Positions 1 to 5,214 of a DNA stretch of 5,214 nt are shown here, piece after piece. The stretch lies in contig JAGGTZ010000035.1 of assembly GCA_021158805.1 (NCBI GenBank), positions 1 through 5,214 of the forward strand, given 5' to 3'. The translations under genes and the position numbers were made by a program. Under the pieces are notes generated by a model. That model ran no database searches. It was not told the DNA's origin and saw only the letters and a program-made list of their open reading frames with translations. Every line of letters starts with the position of its first letter. Positions within the stretch are counted from its first letter, which is position 1. Source of the DNA: Thermoproteota archaeon. GTDB lineage: Archaea > Korarchaeota > Korarchaeia > Korarchaeales > Korarchaeaceae.

Positions 1-352
1 CCAGTAAGTCAAGCTCTGACAGGTCTTTATCAAGCTTGAGAATCGTTAGAGTAGATCTACCCATCAATAGGATGGCAATAGGAAGCAGATACGCCGCAAT
101 GGAGGGCTCAACAAGTAGCGTTAGAGCAGCCAAAATTAGTATGATACCATAAGCATAGGTAGCTGGGATCTGATGGAGCTTAATTCCATTAAGACCTATG
201 GAATATACTGAAAAGAGTAAAGAGAAGGCGCTTATGGCCAAAACCACGATCCCTTTCGTGTCTGGTACTAGGAGTAGTACAGGCAGCAGAGGAATTATCA
301 TTACCAAGATCTCTTCAAGCGAAGGCCTACTTTCAGGACTCATCTCGGGCAT
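1..352 (-). CDS. Partial multi-pass membrane protein of unknown function (3' end outside window)
   Basis: An uninterrupted minus-strand frame of 117 codons runs from ATG at 352 to the left edge without a stop, so the C-terminus is missing. The translation opens with a short polar, acidic stretch (MPEMSPESRPSLEE), followed by four hydrophobic segments at about residues 15-30, 34-52, 66-81 and 85-98. A charged tail then begins (LKLDKDLSELDLL), probably cytoplasmic. Such hydrophobic/polar alternation is unlikely in a chance frame. I do not recognise the family and see no catalytic motif. The start is uncertain: ATG 352 is the outermost ATG, but ATG 343 (three codons later) sits about 25 bp from the centre of a TATA-like box and fits a leaderless start better. 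The frame is also open upstream to a stop near 415-417, with a TTG at 388. The gene is divergent from ade. A real gene is likely; its role is unknown. Confidence 0.72.
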   Translation of the reverse strand, partial: MPEMSPESRPSLEEILVMIIPLLPVLLLVPDTKGIVVLAISAFSLLFSVYSIGLNGIKLHQIPATYAYGIILILAALTLLVEPSIAAYLLPIAILLMGRSTLTILKLDKDLSELDLL

Positions 353-361
353 TATGGCCCG

Positions 362-373
362 ATTTTTAATAAA
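362..373 (-). promoter_or_regulatory. Candidate archaeal TATA box for the left membrane gene
   Basis: Read on the minus strand the sequence is TTTATTAAAAAT, a good match to an archaeal box A. Its centre lies about 25 bp upstream of ATG 343, as expected if transcription starts at that codon (leaderless mRNA). It would be too close to ATG 352 for a leaderless start there. A run of A/T in an A/T-rich spacer can occur by chance, so this is an inference. Confidence 0.4.
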
Positions 374-495
374 GAATAGCTCCTGCAAATTGAACTGTTC
401 GATGAGTAGGAAGGTGGCTCCCTAAGAAACTTCCTCCATTTGTTCTCATTTGCCAGAACTGCTCAGAGCTCCGCGTATGGGGAGGGGATTCGTCC

Positions 496-521
496 GACAA
501 CTTCACCTCAACCTAGTTGTC
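496..521. repeat. Short inverted repeat (7-bp stem, 12-nt loop)
   Basis: GACAACT (496-502) is the exact reverse complement of AGTTGTC (515-521). A further GACA at 531-534 could compete for the right arm. It is far upstream of either predicted transcript start and has no T-tract, so it does not look like a terminator. A 7-bp match of this kind is only mildly above chance in a 360-bp spacer. Confidence 0.3.
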
Positions 522-650
522 TACTTGGTCGACAGGCACCGGAGTAAGGATGCAATTGGGTAGCATGCATTTGTACGTGATCAACACGGGCCTTACGTAG
601 GCAGTAATTTATCTCCCGTCTGTGGTATAGAAAGTCGTTCTTGAGTTGTA

Positions 651-670
651 GGTATTCGTAATAGAATACC
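651..670. promoter_or_regulatory. Perfect 7-6-7 inverted repeat upstream of ade: candidate operator
   Basis: GGTATTC (651-657), spacer GTAATA, GAATACC (664-670): the two arms are exact reverse complements. The centre-to-centre distance of the arms is 13 bp, somewhat over one helical turn, which suits a dimeric helix-turn-helix regulator. It lies 13 bp upstream of the TATA-like box of the ade operon, where bound archaeal regulators can activate or interfere with TBP/TFB recruitment. The regulator and its ligand are unknown, and I did not notice a second exact copy elsewhere in the window. Confidence 0.45.
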
Positions 671-683
671 ATATGATCAAACC

Positions 684-689
684 TTATAG
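684..689 (+). promoter_or_regulatory. Candidate TATA box of the ade-metF-mtrH operon
   Basis: TTATAG is centred about 26 bp before the A of the ade ATG at 713, the spacing expected when transcription begins at or next to the start codon. The purine-containing stretch just upstream (ATCAAACC) could serve as the BRE. No Shine-Dalgarno sequence is seen just before 713 (TCTCCGGG), which supports a leaderless transcript. Confidence 0.5.
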
Positions 690-712
690 TTTGGAAATAA
701 AGGTTCTCCGGG

Positions 713-2377
713 ATGAAAGCAGATATCATCCTAAGAGGAAAGATAGTAAATGTCTACACAGGAGAGATCTTGGAGGAGAGCGTAGCTATAAAAGGGGATA
801 GGATTTATTGCATGGGAGAGAATTTACCAGGAGACATCTTAGAGTTCGATGGATATCTCCTCCCTGGTCTTATGGATGGGCATATACATATTGAGAGTAG
901 TAAGCTAAGACCAGTAGAATTCGCAAAAGCAGTAGTTCCCAGAGGGACCACGTCCGTGTTTGCAGACCCACATGAAATAGTGAATGTAGCTGGGAAGTCT
1001 GGATTCGCCTTCATGATAGAGGATGCGTCGAAGGTCCCTCTGCGTTTCCACTTCCTAGTCCCTTCATGCGTCCCCGCCTCTCCTCTGGACGAATCGCCCT
1101 TTAATATAGGGCCTGATGATGTCGCAGATTTACTCGAGGTAGAAGATGTTGTGGGTCTTGCTGAGGTTATGGACTTCCCTGGTGTAGTCAGGGGCGATCC
1201 TAACATCTTATCAAAGATAAAGGAGGCCTTGAAAAGAGGGAAGCCCGTAGATGGGCATGCACCCCTCCTTACTGGGCAAGAGCTCTGCGAGTATATCTAT
1301 AGAGGAGCAGAATCCGACCATGAGTGCACTAGAGTTGAGGAAGCCCTTGAGAAGCTCAGGAAGGGAATGTACGTCATGTTGAGGGAAGGGACTGCCTCTA
1401 AGGATCTATGGATTGTGTCAAAGCTGAATGTGGATAGAAGAAGGGTGCTCCTCGTCTCAGATGACAGGAGCGCTACAGATCTATTGAAGCTTGGTCACAT
1501 AGACCACTTATTGAGGAGAGCCGTTGAGGAGGGTCTAGACCCTGTAGAGGCTGTCCAGATGGTCACCCTCAATGTAGCAGAGAGATTTGGCCTAAAAGAC
1601 CTTGGGGGCATAGCTCCAGGAAAGAAAGCTGATCTGGTCATTGTTAGAGATCTAAAAAGATTCGAGGCCACCAAGGTATTTATAGACGGCGATGTGGTGG
1701 CCTCAAATGGTAAACCGCTATTCTCCGTCGAAACCGAGAACGTAGCTCTAGGAGTAGTAAAGCTTCCACCCTTAACCCCTGAGGATCTCTCAATTAGGGC
1801 GAGAGGTTCAAGTGCAAGGGTTAAGGTGATAGAGCTAACAGGATCTTTGCTAACGGAAGAGAGTGAAGAGTGGCTTCCAGTAACTAATGGCTTCATAAGA
1901 GCTAATCCAGAAGCTGATGTCCTTCAAATAGCGGTAATTGAGAGATATGGGAAGACTGGTAATCTGGGAAAGGGATTCGTGAGGGGCTTTGGCTTCGAGG
2001 GGGCTATAGCTTCCACGGTGGCCCATGATAGCCATAACCTGATAGTGGTAGGTAGTAATGCTAGAGATATGCTCTTAGCTTGCATCAAATTGCAGGAGGT
2101 TGGAGGGGGCCAAGTCATCGTTAGTAAAGGGAGAATCTTGGGGGTCCTTCCCTTACCAATAGGGGGCCTGATGTCAAATTCCCCGGTTAGAGAGGTATCT
2201 GAGAGAGAAACTGCCCTAATTAGGGCATATCGAGAGTTAGGTGGAAAGTTGGAGGATCCTTTCATTGCTCTCTCCTTCCTCGCCCTACCAGTAATCCCCA
2301 AGCTCAAGTTAACACCGAGAGGTTTAGTGGATGTACTCAAACAAGAGGTAATAAGCCCTGTGTTGGAGGTGTTGTAA
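713..2377 (+). CDS. ade: Adenine deaminase (AdeC/Ade family, amidohydrolase superfamily)
   Basis: This enzyme is predicted to hydrolyse adenine to hypoxanthine and ammonia in purine salvage, in the cytoplasm. The 554 residues are close to family length (E. coli Ade is about 590) and the family motifs occur in order. These are an N-terminal beta-sandwich start, the metal-binding GHIHIES (56-62), PRGTT (76-80), DPHEIVNV (85-92), PSCVPA (117-122), GLAEVMDFPG (148-157, E151 a likely bridging metal ligand), DGHAP (180-184), SDHECT (201-206), REGTASKDL (224-232) and SDDR (249-252, usually TDDR). IAPGKKAD then closes the barrel region. The C-terminal domain has the diagnostic AHDSHN (437-442), PLPIGGLMS and LPVIPKLKLT. 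Start ATG 713 is chosen because the N-terminus aligns with the family and a TATA-like box lies 26 bp upstream; there is no ribosome binding site, so translation is probably leaderless. The stop overlaps the metF start by 1 nt. The membership call is secure. Confidence 0.96.
   Translation: MKADIILRGKIVNVYTGEILEESVAIKGDRIYCMGENLPGDILEFDGYLLPGLMDGHIHIESSKLRPVEFAKAVVPRGTTSVFADPHEIVNVAGKSGFAFMIEDASKVPLRFHFLVPSCVPASPLDESPFNIGPDDVADLLEVEDVVGLAEVMDFPGVVRGDPNILSKIKEALKRGKPVDGHAPLLTGQELCEYIYRGAESDHECTRVEEALEKLRKGMYVMLREGTASKDLWIVSKLNVDRRRVLLVSDDRSATDLLKLGHIDHLLRRAVEEGLDPVEAVQMVTLNVAERFGLKDLGGIAPGKKADLVIVRDLKRFEATKVFIDGDVVASNGKPLFSVETENVALGVVKLPPLTPEDLSIRARGSSARVKVIELTGSLLTEESEEWLPVTNGFIRANPEADVLQIAVIERYGKTGNLGKGFVRGFGFEGAIASTVAHDSHNLIVVGSNARDMLLACIKLQEVGGGQVIVSKGRILGVLPLPIGGLMSNSPVREVSERETALIRAYRELGGKLEDPFIALSFLALPVIPKLKLTPRGLVDVLKQEVISPVLEVL
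2365..2371 (+). promoter_or_regulatory. Shine-Dalgarno site for the metF-like gene
   Basis: GGAGGTG lies within the end of ade, 5 nt before ATG 2377, and matches the archaeal anti-Shine-Dalgarno sequence very well. It fixes the start of the MetF-like gene and, with the TAATG overlap, supports coupled translation from the ade mRNA. Confidence 0.75.
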
Positions 2378-3063
2378 TGGAGATCGGTGTAGAGGTCCTT
2401 CCGGCACCAAAAGGCAGATTTTTGAGGAAAATCTCAGATCTCATCGGTAGAGTAGATTTCATCTCCATACCTGATTCCCCATTTGGGAAACCTGTGCCCT
2501 CCCCCCTAGCTCTGGCCATTATGCTCAGATTCCTTGGGGTTAAGGTCATTCCAAACTATAGGGTTGCAGATAGAAATGAGGTTGCCTTACTCTCTGAAAT
2601 CATAGGCCTCGTTGAACTAGGGGTGGACAGAGTACTGATAGTAGGTGGAGATCCTTCCTCAATAGGAAGGCCTACGGGATTAGATTCAGTTAAGGCCATC
2701 TCCCTAATCAAGGAATGGGGAATCCCTGTAAAGGTAGGAGTAGTTACCTCCCTAAGGCCAAATGAGAGGCTGAGGATGAAATTAGAGGCAGGCGCAGACT
2801 TTGTTGTCACCCAGCCAATACAGAGGATTGAGGAGTTAGAAGAGGTAAAGTCTCTCATAGGAGATGTACCCCTTTACACGATGATATTGCTCGGATTGGG
2901 GGAATTAGACGAATCAGTCCTTAAAGCCATGGAAATAGATAGAGTCTTAGAAGTAGACTATTCGGAGTTGTTGAGGGATTTAAAGACATCTGGAATTGTG
3001 CAAGGCGTAATTATAAGTTCTCCGAAGAGGACATCTAGAATACTTAAGCTACTGGGTGGGTGA
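2377..3063 (+). CDS. metF: MetF-like 5,10-methylenetetrahydrofolate (tetrahydropterin) reductase, short archaeal form
   Basis: It is predicted to be a TIM-barrel flavoprotein reducing a methylene-pterin (tetrahydrofolate or tetrahydromethanopterin) to the methyl form. The 228 residues are clearly shorter than bacterial MetF (about 290), but landmarks are kept. VEVLPAPKG (5-13) corresponds to FEFFPP, with E6 in place of the catalytic acid (E. coli E28). The stretch PNYRVADRN (59-67) replaces the usual PHLTC region, and VLIVGGDP (86-93) matches the LRGD motif, with D92 as the flavin-contacting Asp (E. coli D120). KLEAGADFVVTQ (135-146) matches the K-AGA-ITQ motif, with Q146 as the pterin-contacting Gln (E. 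coli Q183). There are no cysteines, so no iron-sulfur or zinc site is evident. The gene overlaps ade by 1 nt and abuts mtrH, whose product would use the methyl-pterin. Cofactor, electron donor and pterin cannot be read from sequence; another MTHFR-fold function is possible. Confidence 0.8.
   Translation: MEIGVEVLPAPKGRFLRKISDLIGRVDFISIPDSPFGKPVPSPLALAIMLRFLGVKVIPNYRVADRNEVALLSEIIGLVELGVDRVLIVGGDPSSIGRPTGLDSVKAISLIKEWGIPVKVGVVTSLRPNERLRMKLEAGADFVVTQPIQRIEELEEVKSLIGDVPLYTMILLGLGELDESVLKAMEIDRVLEVDYSELLRDLKTSGIVQGVIISSPKRTSRILKLLGG
3055..3058 (+). promoter_or_regulatory. Shine-Dalgarno site for mtrH
   Basis: GGTG ends 5 nt before ATG 3064, the same spacing as the site before the metF-like gene, and lies within the last codons of that gene. 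It supports ATG 3064 and re-initiation across the TGAATG junction. Confidence 0.5.
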
Positions 3064-3966
3064 ATGGAACTTAAACTAGGAGGTAGGCTGGGCGAGAACC
3101 CTCCCTTGCTTATTGGCAGCATCTTTTACAGGGGAGATAGGAGGGTCATAGATCATGAGAGAGGGTTGTTCGATGAGGAAAATGAGAGGGCACTAATTGA
3201 GGGAGACCTAGAGAAGGCAAGAGAATTCTGGCTACCCTATGCCTTAGATGTGATTATACAAAGCAAGGATGCCGCTAAGCCTTTCTTAAAGTTCGCATCC
3301 CAGTTCGACGTACCGATATTAGTTGATGGTATAGATTCAGAGGTCAGGGCGCATGCCTATAGGGTAGCTGGAGAGTTAGGAATCTCTGAGATGGTAATAG
3401 CCAATGCAATATACCCCGACAGCACTGATAAGGAGTTAAAGGAGATCAGAAACGCTGGTATAGATAAAGCTGTGTTAGTGGCTTTTGATCCAAGAGATGC
3501 CCTAGAGAGTATGAAACCAGAGGTCAAATTGGCTCTTCTTGAGGAGAAACTCCTTCCAAAGGCTGAACGTGCTGGTGTTAGTACCATGCTCGTTGATGTC
3601 GTAGTTTTAGATCCTGCCTCCCTCAGATCAGTAGCTGAGTCCATGTCCTTTCTTAGGGAAAAGGGGTATATCGTAGGATGTGCCCCGGCAAATGCGCTCT
3701 CTATCCTAAGCAAGAAGAGATATGGTCATGAAGCATATCCCATGCTTGTCGCAGCCCTCTCTTATCTGAGAATGAAAGGCGCTGATTTCTTGATATTTGG
3801 CCCAGTGGGAAGGTTGAGGGGTATCGCTAAGGGATTAGCACTACTTGAATCCTTCATGGGACTAGAAGTCGGGTTACCGAGGAGTAAGCTCAGAAAGCAC
3901 CCATTTGTGGTATTAAAAGAGATTCAGAAAGTATTTTTAGGGGCATCGAGACGAGAAACAGGTTAA
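3064..3966 (+). CDS. mtrH: MtrH-family methyl-tetrahydromethanopterin/tetrahydrofolate:corrinoid methyltransferase
   Basis: It is predicted to transfer the methyl group of a methylated tetrahydropterin to a cobalamin-binding protein, the role of subunit H in the methanogen Mtr complex and of soluble MtrH homologues. The 300 residues are near the usual MtrH length (about 310). Family landmarks are IGSIFYRGDRRVIDHERGLFD (about 17-37), PILVDGIDSEVR in the first half, ANAIYPDSTDKEL (113 onward, where MtrH usually has YNSI), KAVLVAFDP, MLVDVVVLDP and GCAPANA (205-211, usually GCGPHNA-like). It is a TIM-barrel protein with no signal peptide or membrane segment, so soluble. It starts directly at the stop of the MetF-like gene, which would supply its substrate. 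No MtrA-G membrane subunit, corrinoid protein or methionine synthase lies in the window, so the acceptor is unknown. A role in methionine synthesis, methylotrophy or the Wood-Ljungdahl pathway is equally open. Family membership is firm; the substrate pterin is inferred. Confidence 0.88.
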   Translation: MELKLGGRLGENPPLLIGSIFYRGDRRVIDHERGLFDEENERALIEGDLEKAREFWLPYALDVIIQSKDAAKPFLKFASQFDVPILVDGIDSEVRAHAYRVAGELGISEMVIANAIYPDSTDKELKEIRNAGIDKAVLVAFDPRDALESMKPEVKLALLEEKLLPKAERAGVSTMLVDVVVLDPASLRSVAESMSFLREKGYIVGCAPANALSILSKKRYGHEAYPMLVAALSYLRMKGADFLIFGPVGRLRGIAKGLALLESFMGLEVGLPRSKLRKHPFVVLKEIQKVFLGASRRETG

Positions 3967-3967
3967 T

Positions 3968-4010
3968 TCGTGCTAAGATGGGTAATTAAGCCCATGTTTG
4001 TTCGGCACGA
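3968..4010 (+). terminator. Two-helix stem-loop after mtrH, possible 3' processing or termination element
   Basis: One nucleotide after the mtrH stop, TCGTGCT (3968-3974) pairs with GGCACGA (4004-4010; six Watson-Crick pairs plus one T-G). Inside, ATGGGT (3978-3983) pairs with GCCCAT (3990-3995; five pairs plus a T-G) across an AATTAA loop. The helices are joined by an asymmetric internal loop of 3 and 8 nt. No long T-tract follows, so it is not a classic terminator. It could protect the mRNA 3' end, be a processing site or act as a small regulatory structure. Pairing is seen directly; function is inferred. Confidence 0.4.
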
Positions 4011-4042
4011 TCTCTAAGAAGTTGAGGCAGAGGTAGTAACGG

Positions 4043-4050
4043 AATAAAAA
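4043..4050 (-). terminator. Possible T-rich terminator of the flavodiiron protein gene
   Basis: On the minus strand, about 32 nt past the stop of the flavodiiron gene (4082), the sequence reads TTTTTATT. Archaeal RNA polymerase can stop at such U-tracts without a hairpin. The tract is short, so confidence is low. Confidence 0.3.
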
Positions 4051-4081
4051 GGTGATTATGAATGGTTAAGATTTAGAGAAT

Positions 4082-5214
4082 CTACGCAGCATCCAGAAGC
4101 TTTAGGGCTTCATTACCCAGTTTCTTACCTAGTTCTCTAGCTTTAGACAGTTCTTCTTCGGTGGGAGCTCCTTTGAAGTCGAGAACATCAACCACGGGTA
4201 TTTTCAGGGAGTCTAACTTATCCTTGACTATTTTTGTAGCTCCTCCGCCCCACCCGAAGGATCCCAAAACAGCCGCAACCTTGTTTATTGGCTTATACTC
4301 CTCCAATAGGTTTAGGTATATCGTTACACCCAAGAAGGGCTTCCCATTATGCGTTGACGTAGCTATTAAGAGGGCCGCTGCATCTAGCGTCTCAGCTAGG
4401 AGATCATCGGGATCTGCTTCAGCGCTATCGACCATTACCGTTCCAAACCCTACTTCAGCAAGACCCTCGGCTGCAGCCTCAGCCATCCTCTCGGTGAGCC
4501 CGTACTGACTACCGACCACGATAAAGGCTTTCTTGCTAGGTCTCCATGAGGTCCACTTCTCATAGAGGTCAAATAAAGCCCCTAGATCTCTATGTAGGGC
4601 ACCATGAGAGGGTGCTATTATCTTCGGCGATAGCTCTCTAGCACTTTTCACAGCCCTAGCTACCATGTTATAGTATGGCATAAGTATCGACGCGTAGTAG
4701 TCCATCAACTCAAAGACCTCAGGATCCTCATCATAAAATATCTTCTGACTAGCCCCATGAGACCCAAACAGATCGCAAGTGAAGAGTATACTATCTTCTA
4801 CTAGGTATGTCATCATCGTATCGGGCCAGTGCACCATGGGAGCTGTGACGAATCTCAATGTCTTATTCCCAAGACTTATCTCGTCTCCGCTCTTGACCTC
4901 CTTTGCCCTATCTATAGGAAGACCGGCTAGTTTCTCGCCTATCATTAGGGCCTGCTTTGTTCCCAGTAGAGCGGCATCGGGGGCTGCCTCCATTAGATTA
5001 GCTAGTGTTCCAGAATGATCCGGCTCTGTGTGCTGTGCTATCACATATTTTATCTCCTTAGGATCCACTATGCTCCTTAGAGATTCCCAGAATGTCCCTG
5101 AGAACCTATGATCTACCCCATCTATGAGGGCGATGCCTTCTTCTCCCTCAACCACGTAAAAATTGTAGGGGGTACCATTCGGTATTGGCAAGAGTTTTTC
5201 GAATTTTTTGAAGG
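4082..5214 (-). CDS. fprA: Flavodiiron protein, F420H2 oxidase/FprA type (5' end outside window)
   Basis: This cytoplasmic enzyme is predicted to reduce O2 to water (or NO to N2O) with electrons from F420H2 or rubredoxin, protecting an anaerobe. The frame is open to the right edge: before TTG 5191 it reads FKKFEKL and continues into the family-typical LPIPNGTPYNFYVV. The TTG is therefore probably an internal Leu, and about 18 further residues lie outside. Numbering from that TTG, a metallo-beta-lactamase domain (about 1-205) holds every diiron ligand: H54, E56, D58 and H59 (HTEPDH), H121 (HWPD), D140 (CDLFG) and H196 (PSHG). The spacing 54-121-140 equals that of Desulfovibrio gigas ROO (79-146-165). 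A flavodoxin domain (about 221-369) follows, with FMN-loop motifs GSQYGLTE (227-234), STHNGKP (279-285) and GSFGWGGG (310-317). There is no C-terminal rubredoxin domain. It is convergent with the ade operon. The F420 preference is inferred from the archaeal context, not visible in the sequence. Confidence 0.93.
   Translation of the reverse strand, partial: FKKFEKLLPIPNGTPYNFYVVEGEEGIALIDGVDHRFSGTFWESLRSIVDPKEIKYVIAQHTEPDHSGTLANLMEAAPDAALLGTKQALMIGEKLAGLPIDRAKEVKSGDEISLGNKTLRFVTAPMVHWPDTMMTYLVEDSILFTCDLFGSHGASQKIFYDEDPEVFELMDYYASILMPYYNMVARAVKSARELSPKIIAPSHGALHRDLGALFDLYEKWTSWRPSKKAFIVVGSQYGLTERMAEAAAEGLAEVGFGTVMVDSAEADPDDLLAETLDAAALLIATSTHNGKPFLGVTIYLNLLEEYKPINKVAAVLGSFGWGGGATKIVKDKLDSLKIPVVDVLDFKGAPTEEELSKARELGKKLGNEALKLLDAA

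Larger units (their letters stand above)
353..712. other. 360-bp divergent intergenic region
   Basis: This spacer separates the leftward membrane gene from the rightward ade operon. It holds a TATA-like box for each side (362-373 minus, 684-689 plus), a perfect 7-6-7 inverted repeat at 651-670 and a 7-bp stem at 496-502/515-521. Short open frames occur on both strands, but none has a recognisable protein pattern or a convincing start. I see no tRNA T-loop signature, no paired C and D boxes of a C/D guide RNA, and no direct repeat array. It is long for a compact archaeal genome, so a small unrecognised RNA or a decayed gene in 430-640 cannot be excluded. Confidence 0.6.
3967..4081. other. Convergent intergenic spacer between mtrH and fprA
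   Basis: These 115 bp separate two genes transcribed towards each other. The left part contains the two-helix stem-loop (3968-4010), and the right part the T-tract used from the minus strand. A GGTGA followed by ATG at 4059 opens a frame that stops after three codons, so no small gene is supported. Confidence 0.6.

Noticed and set aside
198..425. A 75-codon plus-strand open frame in the left region
   Set aside because: It is Ser/Lys-rich without domain character and lies opposite the membrane protein frame, which has a much more convincing hydrophobic pattern.
508..729. A 73-codon minus-strand open frame upstream of and overlapping the ade start
   Set aside because: Its first codons are antisense to the ade start and promoter, it has no ribosome binding site or TATA box of its own, and the translation matches nothing I recognise. 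Kept only as a remark on the intergenic region.
938..952. Arg77 in the ade PRGTT motif and Tyr in ERYGKTG, where many Ade proteins have His
   Set aside because: As I recall it, E. coli Ade carries the same Arg and Tyr, so these are ordinary family variants and not signs of lost activity.
805..2340. Several long minus-strand open frames inside ade (805-1206, 1495-1896, 1924-2340)
   Set aside because: They are antisense shadows of a strongly conserved gene, rich in Ser and Pro and without motifs.
4161..5018. Plus-strand open frames opposite the flavodiiron gene (4161-4508, 4779-5018)
   Set aside because: They are shadows: the minus strand encodes every flavodiiron ligand and FMN motif across the same bases.
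1..5214. CRISPR array, insertion sequence, tRNA or rRNA
   Set aside because: No regularly spaced repeats, terminal inverted repeats, transposase motifs, tRNA T-loop signature or rRNA-like stretch was seen. The window reads as ordinary chromosomal metabolic genes with no clear novel defence or mobile system.

Overview
The window looks like thermophilic archaeal DNA, probably from the Thermoproteota/Korarchaeota side of the tree. This rests on a tetrahydromethanopterin-type methyltransferase (MtrH family), a flavodiiron protein of the FprA (F420H2 oxidase) type, heavy use of AGA/AGG and ATA codons, a TATA-like box about 26 bp upstream of an apparently leaderless start codon, and GGAGGTG/GGTG ribosome binding sites inside the operon. 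The lineage is an inference; no ribosomal or other phylogenetic marker lies in the window.

Layout: (1) Positions 1-352, minus strand: the 5' part of an unrecognised membrane protein gene with four hydrophobic segments, running off the left edge. (2) Positions 353-712: a 360-bp divergent intergenic region with a TATA-like box for each flanking gene, a perfect 7-6-7 inverted repeat (651-670) just upstream of the right-hand TATA box, and a weak hairpin (496-521). (3) Positions 713-3966, plus strand: a tight three-gene operon, adenine deaminase (ade), a short MetF-like methylenetetrahydrofolate reductase homologue, and an MtrH-family methyltransferase. ade and metF overlap by 1 nt (TAATG); metF and mtrH abut with no gap (TGAATG). 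(4) Positions 3967-4081: a convergent intergenic region with a two-helix stem-loop right after the mtrH stop and, on the other strand, a short T-tract behind the next gene. (5) Positions 4082 to the right edge, minus strand: a flavodiiron protein gene with all diiron ligands present and its N-terminus outside the window.

How the genes may work together: the MetF-like protein is predicted to reduce a methylene-pterin to the methyl-pterin, and the MtrH-like protein to pass that methyl group to a corrinoid protein. That makes a two-step C1 module without other Mtr subunits in view. Adenine deaminase, a purine salvage enzyme making hypoxanthine and ammonia, is translationally coupled to the module. 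The metabolic link is not obvious; methyl-group/methionine/SAM turnover, which releases adenine-containing products, is one speculative explanation. The flavodiiron protein is transcribed separately and would remove O2 (or NO). The most interesting points are the ade-metF-mtrH linkage, the inverted repeat before the operon promoter, the structured element after mtrH, and the membrane gene at the left edge.
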